The position numbers and the translations under genes are program-made. A stretch of 64,000 nt of DNA, taken from the NCBI RefSeq assembly GCF_004216555.1, contig NZ_SGWQ01000007.1:1-64000 (forward strand). Reading direction: 5' to 3'. The stretch is from Herbihabitans rhizosphaerae (GTDB taxonomy: Bacteria; Actinomycetota; Actinomycetes; Mycobacteriales; Pseudonocardiaceae). Under the pieces are notes generated by a model. It had not been told where the DNA came from. It did no database searches and saw only the letters and a program-made list of their open reading frames with translations. Below, one piece after another: positions 53,296 through 61,668 of the stretch. The stretch's first letter is position 1. Each line of letters opens with the position of its first letter.

Positions 53296-54474
53296 TCAGC
53301 CGGTGAGCCGCGCGACGTAGTCTCCGGTCGCCTGTGGATCGGTCACCCTGGTGCCGTGACCGACTGCCCAGAGACCGTGGCCGGGTTTGCTACTGAGGGC
53401 CTTCACGTCGTATTCGGTGAAAGGCGGGGTCGGGGTGGCCGGCCTCCATGCTTGGCCGTCCCACCGGATCAACAGACCGATCGTGCGACCGTCGACGCTG
53501 TGCGATCCGCCCGCCCACACCTCGGATCCGTGGACCGCGAGCGAAAGGACTCGTGGTCCGTTGTAGCTGGCCGGCCCGGGCTGGGGCTCGGGCGACGGAG
53601 TAACAGTCCATGTGCTGCCGTCACGCCGCATCAGGAACGCGTTCACGCTCTTGACGGAGATGTTGTTGGATTCGTACGTGGTCAGTGCTCCGCCGACCCA
53701 GGCCTGGCCCGCCGCGACAGTCACAGCGTTGAGTTGGACGGTCTGCAGTGGCGCCAAGCCGGGCGCGGGGAGATAGTTCCACGAGGTGCCGTTCCAGTGC
53801 AGGACAAGGGCACGGGCTTTGTTGGCCGGCGAATACAGGTCGATCGTGCCGACGGCCCAGACATTGTCCGGCGCGACGGCGTGCACACTGGCCACAGTGT
53901 TCTCACCGGCGGGCAGCGGCAGGAGCGCGCGCTGCCAGGATCCGTTCTGCCACTTGTAGATTTCCGTCGTGACCTTGTCGCCGTTGGACAGTCGGCCGAC
54001 GATCCACGTTGTGCCGCCGACCACGCTGATGTCGTTTGCCCAGAACGGCGTGCCGGTCGCGCTGACCGGAAGCGGGATCGTGGTCCAACTCTGACCGGTC
54101 CACTGATAGGCGTTCTTGCTGTCCAACGTCCAAACGCTGGTCGCGCTCTCCGCCGAAATGGCGATCAGCTTGCCGTTGCACTCGTAGGACGGCATGGGGC
54201 CATCGGTCCACGCTTGACCATTCCAACGGCTCAGGTCACCGCAAGTGGATATGTTCGGCGGTTTGTTGAGGCGCCGTTCGCCGATCGCCCACGCATCTGT
54301 CGGGCCGGTCGCGGCGACATCGCGAAGGGTCTCGTCGGACTTGTTGTATCCGTTCGGGAATGCCAAGTGGTCCCATGCGGGCGCTGGCGCGGCGCTCGCC
54401 GGGGCCGCTGTGGCTATGAGACTGGCCGCTACCGTGCCGACAAGTGTTCCGATAATGGTTCTTCGTTTTCTCAT
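53296..54474 (-). CDS. Secreted propeller-like repeat protein
   Basis: This 392-residue exported protein has a signal peptide (RTIIGTLVGTVAASLIATAAPASAAPA) and several 45-60-residue repeats with recurring cores such as DAWAIG, SVWTLD, NVWAVG, AWVGG, VWAGG and LWAVG, each followed by a W-NGxxW segment. This is the pattern of beta-propeller blades in extracytoplasmic actinobacterial proteins. No catalytic motif is visible, so a binding role is likely. Its promoter carries tandem CCCCTA motifs like those in the polyketide region. It lies at the left edge of the island that separates the two purine blocks. Confidence 0.78.
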   Translation of the reverse strand: MRKRRTIIGTLVGTVAASLIATAAPASAAPAPAWDHLAFPNGYNKSDETLRDVAATGPTDAWAIGERRLNKPPNISTCGDLSRWNGQAWTDGPMPSYECNGKLIAISAESATSVWTLDSKNAYQWTGQSWTTIPLPVSATGTPFWANDISVVGGTTWIVGRLSNGDKVTTEIYKWQNGSWQRALLPLPAGENTVASVHAVAPDNVWAVGTIDLYSPANKARALVLHWNGTSWNYLPAPGLAPLQTVQLNAVTVAAGQAWVGGALTTYESNNISVKSVNAFLMRRDGSTWTVTPSPEPQPGPASYNGPRVLSLAVHGSEVWAGGSHSVDGRTIGLLIRWDGQAWRPATPTPPFTEYDVKALSSKPGHGLWAVGHGTRVTDPQATGDYVARLTG

Positions 54475-54499
54475 AAGCCTCTTATATCAGCACTTGCGG

Positions 54500-54516
54500 A
54501 CCCCTAGACCCCCTAT
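54500..54516. promoter_or_regulatory. Tandem CCCCTA motifs upstream of propeller gene
   Basis: ACCCCTAG (54500-54507) and ACCCCCTAT (54508-54516) are direct repeats with about 9-bp spacing, 26-42 bp upstream of the start, overlapping the expected promoter. The second copy matches the motif near 18595 almost exactly. Confidence 0.4.
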
Positions 54517-54560
54517 TTATGGCTCTTCTGCTGTTTCTGTGGGTGGTTTGACGTGATCGT

Positions 54561-54965
54561 TTACAACGGGCGGATCACGACCGGGCGTTGTCGAAGCTCG
54601 ACAGGCGACAAGCTGCAGAATGGTGGCGCGTTGTGGATCTCTATTCGATCGGTCGCGGTCGGCGGGTCAAGGGTGAGGATTGCCCGCAACGCGTGCACGG
54701 CCGCCATGTTGTGGTTGGCGCGCGCCCAACACCACTGCACCCAGCTTGGGGCGAACGGGTCGGCGTTCTCGTACAGCGGCGCGCGATAGGCCACGGCGCG
54801 ATCATGGCCGCGCAAGATCACCACATCGGCGCGTCGCTCGTGTCGCCATTCGAGCATCGCGCACAGCAACTCGGGCGCGGCACGATCGCCGTAGAGATAC
54901 ATCGTCCAGCGACGACGACGCAGTTCGTCCAACCAGCGATCTATTTCGTGCCATGCGCTACCCAT
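54561..54965 (-). CDS. Uncharacterised 134-residue protein of the radical SAM operon
   Basis: I do not recognise this protein. It is soluble, rich in Trp, Arg and Ala, with the segments EIDRWLDELRRRRWTMYLYG, ADVVILRGHDRAVAYR and WVQWCWARANHNMAAVHAL. No catalytic motif stands out. It overlaps the thymidylate-kinase-like gene by 8 bp, so it is made with that protein and may be its partner or an accessory of the four-gene operon. It is the last gene of that operon. Confidence 0.65.
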   Translation of the reverse strand: MGSAWHEIDRWLDELRRRRWTMYLYGDRAAPELLCAMLEWRHERRADVVILRGHDRAVAYRAPLYENADPFAPSWVQWCWARANHNMAAVHALRAILTLDPPTATDRIEIHNAPPFCSLSPVELRQRPVVIRPL

Positions 54966-55626
54966 GGTCGCGCTCCCGGTTGGCGTGCACGACAGCCAAC
55001 CGTCGGTCGAGCAGCTCCGTCAGTTCTTGGTAAATGACCGTTGCGGACCGTTCGGGTGGCTTCGTGGCGCAGTCCACGCGCAACACGTTGAAGTCCGCCG
55101 CTTCGAGCGTTTCGGTGACTTGGTGGTAGTAGTTGACCTTCCGGCGGCTTGTTCCGGGCGAGCGCTGGAAGCGGTTGTGCGGCCCGCGTGTCTCCAGCCG
55201 TTCGGCGATCACATCGGGGTCGGCTTCGAGAATGACGGCCAGGTCGGGCCGTTCAACCTCCTCATTGATCTGCCACAGGAACATCGGGTCGACATCGTCG
55301 AATCGCTGGATCACCAGACCGGAGGCAAAGTAGCGGTCGGAGACCACGACATGGCCATTCCTGACGTACGGCGCGATCTCCGTCTCGACGTGGTGGTAGC
55401 GGTCGGCCGCGTACAGGCAGGCCAACGCGTACCCGGTCACGGTCTCGGTCAGCTCCGAAGCGAGTGTGCCGATCGGCCCGGACGACGGCTCGGCCGTGAC
55501 GTGGACGTGGCGCCCTTGGGCAAGCAGCAGGTGGGCCAAGTGCCGCACAATGGTCGTCTTGCCCGCACCACTCGGCCCGTCAACGCTGACGAACAGCCCG
55601 TCAGAACAGCGCTGGGTCATCGTCAT
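54958..55626 (-). CDS. Thymidylate-kinase-like P-loop kinase
   Basis: This 222-residue P-loop kinase of the thymidylate kinase family has Walker A in VDGPSGAGKTTIV, the nucleotide-site SDRYFASGLVIQ (DR[YH] motif) and an Arg-rich lid (RGPHNRFQRSPGTSRRK). It probably phosphorylates a deoxynucleotide or related compound. It is unlikely to be the housekeeping dTMP kinase, given its coupling to an exonuclease and a radical SAM gene. The start overlaps the exonuclease stop by 26 bp; ATG 55620 is an alternative. Confidence 0.82.
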   Translation of the reverse strand: MTMTQRCSDGLFVSVDGPSGAGKTTIVRHLAHLLLAQGRHVHVTAEPSSGPIGTLASELTETVTGYALACLYAADRYHHVETEIAPYVRNGHVVVSDRYFASGLVIQRFDDVDPMFLWQINEEVERPDLAVILEADPDVIAERLETRGPHNRFQRSPGTSRRKVNYYHQVTETLEAADFNVLRVDCATKPPERSATVIYQELTELLDRRLAVVHANRERDHG

Positions 55627-56173
55627 CTCCGGTTGGCCGATCGCGCAGTTCCTCCAGTGGACGACGGGCGGCCAGGAGCACGAACAGGCGCGCGGTCACG
55701 ATGGCGTCGTAGGTCGCTCGGTGCGGTTGATCCTCACCCTCAAGACCACTGGCGAGTTCGAACTCATCCACCAGCGCGCCGAGGCGGTAGCTTTTCCGTC
55801 CAGGCCACAGCCGGCGGGCGAGCTTGAGCGTGTCGAACACCTCGGGGCATTCCCAGCCATCGAGCTTGCGGCGAAGCACGTTGACATCAACGTGGGCGTT
55901 GTGGGCGATCAGTGCCGAGGCGTCCAGCGCCTTCAACACGTCAGCCGCAACGTCGGCGAAGGCGGGCGCGTCGGCCACTTGGTCGTTGGTAATGCCGTGG
56001 ACCTTGCGGGCGAAGTGCGTGATCGGCTGGTCAGGTTTCACCAGCCAACTCATTGGCTCCTGAACGATCCCGCCGACAATCGGTACGGCGGCCAGCTCCA
56101 CCAGGTCGGGCGGCTGGTGGCCGTCGCCCTCCACGTCCACGACGACGTAGTTCAGGGTGGTCCATTCCGTCAT
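55601..56173 (-). CDS. DEDDh 3'-5' exonuclease (DnaQ-like)
   Basis: This 190-residue exonuclease of the DnaQ/RNase T type has all DEDDh motifs: DVEGDG (Exo I), HNAHVDVNVLR (Exo II) and HRATYDAIVTA (Exo III with catalytic His and Asp). It degrades single-stranded DNA or RNA 3' ends, or trims nucleotides. The C-terminus is short and acidic, with no polymerase or helicase domain. It overlaps the radical SAM gene by 4 bp (ATGA) and the kinase gene by 26 bp, so the three proteins are made together. Confidence 0.87.
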   Translation of the reverse strand: MTEWTTLNYVVVDVEGDGHQPPDLVELAAVPIVGGIVQEPMSWLVKPDQPITHFARKVHGITNDQVADAPAFADVAADVLKALDASALIAHNAHVDVNVLRRKLDGWECPEVFDTLKLARRLWPGRKSYRLGALVDEFELASGLEGEDQPHRATYDAIVTARLFVLLAARRPLEELRDRPTGDDDDPALF

Positions 56174-57321
56174 GCCGATGTTTCCTTCCAGCCGATGTCA
56201 GCCCGCCCGTGACGGTTCACGTGGTGCGGGTGGCGTTCGTCGTGGACCTGGAAGCCAAGCGTGTGCTGCAGGAAGTAGCGGGGTTGCTCGGTGGCCAGGC
56301 CTGACACGACTGTCGCCCGTTTGCTGATGTCTACGACTTGAAGGGCGTCGGCCTCGGGCAACACGCTGGCGGCCCAGTGGATGTCTTCGGCGGTCGGCAC
56401 CCGATGGGCCGAAACGCACAGTTCAAGCTGGCTCAGCGGGCAGATGTCGCACAGCTCCGGAATGCCGTAATGGCCGTTGTAGTCCGGCAGGTTGTGGACA
56501 TAGGACACTGCACAGGAGGTCTTGCGGAACAGCGCGGCCGACGTGGAGAAAGCCTCGAGCACGCGACGCTCCAGCGTCTCGGGCACGACTTTCCGCCGTG
56601 CCGTGTTCTCGTAGGGCTCTGGCAAGCCGTTTGCCTTGTAGTACTCGGTGATCTGATCCCGGTAGAACAGGCCCGTGAACACCGTGGCGTCGGCGTGCTT
56701 GCTCAACTCGTATGCGGCGGACAGGTGCTGGTCGCTGTCGTTCAGGCCGGGCACCAGCGGACGCCAGTACAAGATCGTGCGGTACGACCGACGCAGCGGC
56801 GCGCTCATCAGCTTCAGCGACTTGGCCGCCACCTCCGACGGGTACGGCTCGATTTCCTTGTGGTCGATCCGGGAATACGTGAACAGCAACGTCACCTTGA
56901 GGTGGCGAAGCTGGTTCAGCCGGTCCACATCGTCCGGCTTCAACTGGTGCCGCGTGATGATCAGGACGTGGTTGGTCAGCTCGCGCTCGTCCAGTTCTTC
57001 CAGCACGGCGTAGGTGTGCGGCCGGACCCTCGGCAAGAACGGCTCGGTCGCCCGGTTGAATACCTGAATCGGCGTGACATGCGGCTGGAAGTAACGGTGA
57101 TTGACCAGCTTGTCCACGGCCTGAGCGTCGGACATCAAGGCCCGCGGCTGGTTCTCGTCCCACAGGCCGTAGGTGTGCCGAATGCAGTACGCGCACCCCA
57201 GCGAACAGCCCTGGATATGGTTCAAGCTCAAACCGCTCTTGCGGTACTCGACCACCTCACGCGCACGCTCGGGCAAGCGGTCGATCTGGTCCTCGGTCGG
57301 CAGGGGCACGGCGACAGGCAC
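56170..57321 (-). CDS. Radical SAM enzyme (SPL-like group)
   Basis: This 383-residue radical SAM protein has the [4Fe-4S] motif in HIQGCSLGCAYCIRHTYG (CxxxCxxC) and a C-terminal Cys group (ELCDICPLSQLELC) that could hold a second cluster. The overall layout resembles the spore-photoproduct-lyase-like branch, but the substrate is unknown. I prefer GTG 57321, preceded by GGAGAAG at 7 nt, over the TTG at 57393, which would add 24 residues. It heads an overlapping operon with a DEDDh exonuclease, a thymidylate-kinase-like protein and an unknown protein, which hints at repair, removal or modification of damaged or unusual nucleotides. Confidence 0.85.
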   Translation of the reverse strand: MPVAVPLPTEDQIDRLPERAREVVEYRKSGLSLNHIQGCSLGCAYCIRHTYGLWDENQPRALMSDAQAVDKLVNHRYFQPHVTPIQVFNRATEPFLPRVRPHTYAVLEELDERELTNHVLIITRHQLKPDDVDRLNQLRHLKVTLLFTYSRIDHKEIEPYPSEVAAKSLKLMSAPLRRSYRTILYWRPLVPGLNDSDQHLSAAYELSKHADATVFTGLFYRDQITEYYKANGLPEPYENTARRKVVPETLERRVLEAFSTSAALFRKTSCAVSYVHNLPDYNGHYGIPELCDICPLSQLELCVSAHRVPTAEDIHWAASVLPEADALQVVDISKRATVVSGLATEQPRYFLQHTLGFQVHDERHPHHVNRHGRADIGWKETSA

Positions 57322-57449
57322 GGGGCTCTTCTCCAAGGTCAGAGGGGATGACGCTTGGGAGAGTAAGCAGACCGCGACGTAGGGCAGTAGCAAGTTGCTC
57401 TAGATTGCCCGCAATAGTTGAAGCGGGGGTGCCGTGAAGCAACGGCAGG

Positions 57450-58310
57450 CTAAGACTCGGGCAGTTGGGCGGACACGTGGTCAACGGCCTTCGTGATGAG
57501 AGAACGCGCCTCGCGGCCGTAGCTGGCGATGGCGGCCAGTTCCTCGAAGATGCTCCCGTACAGTTCGATCTCTTGTGGCTGGGCAAGGTTGAGCCCGGCC
57601 GAGAAGGTTTCCACGATCACCTTATGGTCGTCGTAGATCCAGAAGCCGTGCCACGGAGACGCTGTGTAGTACGTGTCGAATGCGATAATTCCGAGCTTGA
57701 CGTTGGGCAGTGCCGCGAGTGAAACGAGACGATCGAGCTGCCCGAGCATGACAGCGGGTTGACACATACGGAAGTAGAGCGCGGCCTCGGTGATGACGAA
57801 GTGGAAGCGCTTTTCTGGACGGTAAAACATGTCCTGACGCTTCATGCGCCCCTCTACTGCCGTGTTGATGTCGTTCGGGAGCTTGAGGAGCCGGATCCCC
57901 TCTGCGTAGCGGGCGCGGGCGTATTCGGCGGTCTGGAGGAGGCCGGGAATTACAGTTGCCTCGAATACGCGAAAGAACCTGGTCTTCTGGTCGAGTTCGG
58001 CGAGTTCGTTCTGACGTGGACGGAAGCCGGTACGGAACAGTCGCTGCCACTCGGCGTGCCGGGCTTCCAAAGTGTGGAGCGATGCGAGCAGGTTGTCCGT
58101 CTGGTCCTCGCTGCCCGTTGCCCGCGTCCATGCGCGTATGTCGTCGTCGCTGGGGGTTTGCTTGCCGTTCTCGATCTTGGAGACTTTCGACGGCTGCCAT
58201 GACAACGACTCCGCGAGCTGGCGGCCGGTCATCTTGACCTGCTGGCGCAGCTCGCGGAGTCGCGTGCCGAGTGCAACGCGCGCTTCATGAACGTTAGTAG
58301 CGCTGGACAC
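57450..58310 (-). CDS. XRE helix-turn-helix / DUF5753 regulator
   Basis: This 286-residue protein has an N-terminal XRE helix-turn-helix (LRELRQQVKMTGRQLAESL, then WQPSKVSKIENGKQTPS) and a DUF5753 effector domain (IPGLLQTAEYARA, LGIIAFDTYYTASPWHGF, IVETFSAGLNLAQPQEIELY). Actinomycetes carry many such genes, often paired with DUF397 or DUF6879 proteins in antitoxin-like or developmental roles. I use GTG 58310, which gives the normal length; the open frame reaches 58364 but adds unlikely sequence. It overlaps the DUF6879 gene by 17 bp. A degraded relative is at 41,425. Confidence 0.85.
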   Translation of the reverse strand: MSSATNVHEARVALGTRLRELRQQVKMTGRQLAESLSWQPSKVSKIENGKQTPSDDDIRAWTRATGSEDQTDNLLASLHTLEARHAEWQRLFRTGFRPRQNELAELDQKTRFFRVFEATVIPGLLQTAEYARARYAEGIRLLKLPNDINTAVEGRMKRQDMFYRPEKRFHFVITEAALYFRMCQPAVMLGQLDRLVSLAALPNVKLGIIAFDTYYTASPWHGFWIYDDHKVIVETFSAGLNLAQPQEIELYGSIFEELAAIASYGREARSLITKAVDHVSAQLPES

Positions 58311-58830
58311 TTTGTTCTGCGGCAAAATCTTCCCGTCGTACTGCGTGATGTAGAGCGGAATCACGCCAGTAGTTGTGCTTGACTATCTCGTGTGGGTCTT
58401 CCATGATCTCGCCGCCCAGCCAGGTGGATTGCTCATCGAAGTTGAGCTTTACCAGCTTGGACGAGTCAAACAGCCAGTAGTCGTGGTTGGGCAAATCCGC
58501 AGCCTGGTCGCGTGGAAGGTAGTAGATGTCCTCGCCTGCCTGGCATGTGAATTTCGAACCCCACAGGCTGAACCGGCTGTAGTCGGTGAGCGGCAGTGTC
58601 ACCACTCGCACGCGGAAGAAGCGCCGGCCCGCCAGTGTGGCCTCCTTGACCATGGAGAGCCACGACTGCATCCACTCGAGGTCATCAGGTTCGCCAGCGA
58701 GGAACTTGCGGAACGAATCTTCCTCGTAGGAGACCCCGTACTCATCCCGTACCTCAAGCCGAAAGGCCGTGTGCTGGAAGTCGTGGAAGAGCTGTCGGAA
58801 CTCTGGGCCAGGCTTGATGAGCTGTGTCAG
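58294..58830 (-). CDS. DUF6879 protein, apparently starting at CTG
   Basis: From CTG 58830 this frame encodes a 178-residue protein with the usual DUF6879 pattern: FRQLFHDFQHTAFRLEVRDE, SFRKFLAGEPDD, RVRVVTLPLTDYSRFSL, AGEDIYYLPR and DYWLFDSSKLV. The first ATG in frame (58671) would remove the conserved first third, and no ATG, GTG or TTG precedes it. The CTG overlaps the stop of the 77-residue gene as CTGA and follows an AGGAGGGAGAAGG purine tract, so coupled initiation at CTG is likely. Function is unknown; it pairs with the XRE/DUF5753 regulator. Confidence 0.75.
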   Translation of the reverse strand: MTQLIKPGPEFRQLFHDFQHTAFRLEVRDEYGVSYEEDSFRKFLAGEPDDLEWMQSWLSMVKEATLAGRRFFRVRVVTLPLTDYSRFSLWGSKFTCQAGEDIYYLPRDQAADLPNHDYWLFDSSKLVKLNFDEQSTWLGGEIMEDPHEIVKHNYWRDSALHHAVRREDFAAEQSVQRY

Positions 58831-59060
58831 GGCCCTTCTCCCTCCTGGTAGCGGCGGGCATAGAACTTCAGCACCTCTTCTGGAATCTCGATCAGGGTCT
58901 CATGATCCGGCACCGGACCAACATCGGCCAGAACCCGCGGATCCGTGACCTTCCATCCCTGGGCGATATAGGTCACCCGATCCGTCCTGTCCGTGGCGAA
59001 CAGGGTCGGGGAGCCGTCCACATTTGATTCCGGGTCTTTGCCAAGGAACCTCGCGTGCAT
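58827..59060 (-). CDS. Small 77-residue protein of the DUF6879 cassette
   Basis: This small acidic protein (GSPTLFATDRTDRVTYIAQG, ADVGPVPDHETLIEIPEEV) has no recognised domain, but proteins of this kind often precede DUF6879 genes in actinomycetes. CGGAGGTAACGC gives a strong ribosome-binding site. Its TGA overlaps the inferred CTG start of the next gene. It is probably the first gene of a three-gene cassette with DUF6879 and the XRE regulator. Confidence 0.75.
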   Translation of the reverse strand: MHARFLGKDPESNVDGSPTLFATDRTDRVTYIAQGWKVTDPRVLADVGPVPDHETLIEIPEEVLKFYARRYQEGEGP

Positions 59061-59172
59061 GCGTTACCTCCGGAGTTGCGAGAACATTGCTCCTGATTGC
59101 TCCTCCAGCGTGGCGAAGCGTGGCGGGTCCGTCAACGGCCCGGCTGGTGATTCACCCGATTAGCATGAGCGG

Positions 59173-60693
59173 ATGCGGGTCCGCGATCTGGTCGACAAGC
59201 CCGATCTGGGGCTGACCGTGCTGGCCGGCGACGAGTCGCTGGAGCGCCCGATTCGCTGGGTCTACACGACCGACCTGCTCGACCCCGGCCGGTACCTCAG
59301 CGGTGGAGAACTGGTGCTCACCGGCCTGGTCTGGCGTCGCGGGCCGGAGGACTCGGAGAAGTTCGTGCGCGCCGTCGCCGGTGCGGACATCGCCGCGCTC
59401 GGGGCCGGTGACGCGGCCTTCGGCGAGATTCCGGCGGACCTGGTCGACGCCTGCCGCCGGCACGGCGTGACGCTGATCGAGGTGCCGATCGACGTGTCGT
59501 TCGCGACGGTCACCGAGGACGTCACCCGGCGGCTGGCCGAGGAGAGCGGCACGGGTATCGACGGCGTGCTGAGTCGGCGCCGGCGGCTGCTCAACGCGAT
59601 CGCCGAGGGCGCCGGGTCGGCCGGGTTGGTGCGGGTCTGGTCACAGGACAACGAGATCCCCGCAGCGGTGCTGTCCACCTCCGGCCGGATCGTCGCGTCC
59701 ACAATGGACATATCTGAGTCCGATGTGGACAGTCTGGTGCACGCTTTCCTTACCGCGGAACGGGTTCCGGCCGCCACGAAGCTCCCCGACGAGCGGTGGG
59801 CGAGCGTGTTCCCGGTCGGCTCACGCGAGCTGGCGAGCTGGTTCCTCGCCTGCGACGGCGAGCACGAGAAGTGGCCGCGCGAGGCGCGGGAGTCGGTGAT
59901 GGAGCTGGCCAGTCTCGCCGGCCTGGAGCGCGCGCGGATCGAGGGCGGGCTGCGCGCGCGGCACAGGTTCGGCGAGCAGATCACCGCGCTGATCACGTCC
60001 GGCGTGCGCGATCCGGCCGAGCTGGCCGCCCGGCTGCGCGCGGCCGAACTGGACGCGGACGCGATGTTCGTCGCCGTGGTGGTGACCGGCGAGGGCGTGA
60101 CCGGGCAGCCGTTCCTGGAGGAGGTGCTCGCCGCGCGGTTCCCCGAGCTACTGGTGGCCACGCTGAGCGCGGAGACGATCGGGCTGATCCCGGTCGGCGA
60201 GGGAGCCGATGTCGCCGAGCTGGTGCGCCGGGCGGCCGACCGGCTGGAGCCCGCGATGGGCCGGCGCCGGCTGGCGATCGGCGTCAGCGGCCCGGTGCGG
60301 GGGTCGGCCGCGCTGCGGGGCGCGGTCGACGAGGCGCGGCACGTGTGCCGGTTGGCCGAGCTGCGGCACACCCGCGTGGCGGTGGCGACCGCGGACGAGG
60401 TCGACTCGCACGTCATGCTGATCGCGTCGGTCCCGGACGAACTGCGGCAGACCTTCCGGAACCGGGTGCTCGGCCCGGTGCTGCGCTACGACGAGGAACA
60501 CGACTCGCGACTGGTGGACACGCTCGAGGCGTTCCTGGACAGCTCCGGCTCGTGGCAGCGCTGTGCCGAGCGGCTGCACGTGCACGTCAACACGCTGCGA
60601 TACCGGATGCGGCGGGTCGAGGAGCTGACCGGCCGCTCACTGTCCACTTTGGAGGATCGAGTGGATCTATTTCTGGCGCTGCGGATCCGTTGA
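59173..60693 (+). CDS. PucR-family purine catabolism regulator
   Basis: This 506-residue regulator has an N-terminal PucR domain (VRDLVDKPDLGLTVLAGDE, TTDLLDPGRYLSGGELVLTG), a GGDEF-like middle region and a C-terminal PucR-type helix-turn-helix (CAERLHVHVNTLRYRMRRVEELTG). PucR activates purine-degradation genes in Bacillus; related actinobacterial proteins respond to purine metabolites. It is divergent from the island and convergent with allantoicase, whose 3' end overlaps its own by 27 bp. Control of the uricase/xanthine dehydrogenase operon and the allantoin genes is the likely job. Confidence 0.9.
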   Translation: MRVRDLVDKPDLGLTVLAGDESLERPIRWVYTTDLLDPGRYLSGGELVLTGLVWRRGPEDSEKFVRAVAGADIAALGAGDAAFGEIPADLVDACRRHGVTLIEVPIDVSFATVTEDVTRRLAEESGTGIDGVLSRRRRLLNAIAEGAGSAGLVRVWSQDNEIPAAVLSTSGRIVASTMDISESDVDSLVHAFLTAERVPAATKLPDERWASVFPVGSRELASWFLACDGEHEKWPREARESVMELASLAGLERARIEGGLRARHRFGEQITALITSGVRDPAELAARLRAAELDADAMFVAVVVTGEGVTGQPFLEEVLAARFPELLVATLSAETIGLIPVGEGADVAELVRRAADRLEPAMGRRRLAIGVSGPVRGSAALRGAVDEARHVCRLAELRHTRVAVATADEVDSHVMLIASVPDELRQTFRNRVLGPVLRYDEEHDSRLVDTLEAFLDSSGSWQRCAERLHVHVNTLRYRMRRVEELTGRSLSTLEDRVDLFLALRIR

Positions 60694-61668
60694 GTCGACG
60701 AAGCGCTGGACCATCTCGTACAGCCCCTCGGAGGTGAACGAGCCGATGACCCGCAGGCGCCCGAAACCGCCGTCGGGATAGGTGTCCACCCGGATGGTGC
60801 GCACCGGGTCGTCCACCTCCTCGATCCGGAACCGGTGCGGGGTGTCGGGTTGCAGGCGGGTGCGGGGGAGAATCTCGATTCCGTCGTCGCCGGTCAGCGT
60901 GCACCAGCCCGGCGCGTTGCCGACGAAATGCGTGGTGTCGATCTCGACCTGGCGCACGATCCCTTGCGCGGCAAGGCGAATCTCGACCCACTCGTTGTCC
61001 GGACCGCGATTGCGGGCCGTCTCCCAGCCGTCGCCCATGTTCTTGGGATTGCCCGGCAGCAACAGGTTTCCCGGCACGCCGAAGAACTCGTTGGAGCAAC
61101 CGGTGACCACCGCGCCGTTCTCCATCGCGGCCAGGTCCACCGACACCTCGGCGAAATGGTCCGGGTGGGGCACCGCCTCGCCGTGCACGCGCAGCCGGGC
61201 GACGCCGCCGTCGGGGAAGATGTTCAGCCGGATGTGAGTGAAGCGCCGCGGCGAGTCGACGGTGAACGGAGTGCGGGTGTCGCCCGTGAGCGGGGACTTC
61301 GGCACCAGCTCGATCCAGTCCGCGTCGGCCAGTTCCTCCGGACTTGGATACCCGTGCATCGTCGCGCCCTCGATGGAGCAGTGCTCCGGGTAGTTGCCGA
61401 CGAAGAACGCGGTGTCCACGACGATCCCGCGAACGATGCCGGGCACGCCGAGCCGGACGATCGCCCAGTCGTGGCCGGGTTCGCGGCGGCGGCGGGTCTC
61501 CCAGCCGTCGTAGATCTGCCCCTTGTGGCCGAACGTGTGCGGCTGGAAGACGGGAGCCTCGGGCCGGATCAGGTTCTCCCGCTCGGCGAACAACTCGTCG
61601 TTGGCGGCGACCACGCCACCGCCGACCGAGCGGACGGCCAGATCGGGCAGGTCGGTGAAGTCGGTCAT
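60667..61668 (-). CDS. Allantoicase
   Basis: This 333-residue protein is built of two similar allantoicase domains, each with a GDGWETxRNR-type core ([16 protein letters not shown] and [16 protein letters not shown]) and [13 protein letters not shown] / [13 protein letters not shown] repeats. It hydrolyses allantoate to ureidoglycolate and urea. It overlaps the allantoinase stop by 4 bp (ATGA). Its 3' end overlaps that of the pucR-like gene. Confidence 0.94.
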   Translation of the reverse strand: MTDFTDLPDLAVRSVGGGVVAANDELFAERENLIRPEAPVFQPHTFGHKGQIYDGWETRRRREPGHDWAIVRLGVPGIVRGIVVDTAFFVGNYPEHCSIEGATMHGYPSPEELADADWIELVPKSPLTGDTRTPFTVDSPRRFTHIRLNIFPDGGVARLRVHGEAVPHPDHFAEVSVDLAAMENGAVVTGCSNEFFGVPGNLLLPGNPKNMGDGWETARNRGPDNEWVEIRLAAQGIVRQVEIDTTHFVGNAPGWCTLTGDDGIEILPRTRLQPDTPHRFRIEEVDDPVRTIRVDTYPDGGFGRLRVIGSFTSEGLYEMVQRFVDSTDPQRQK

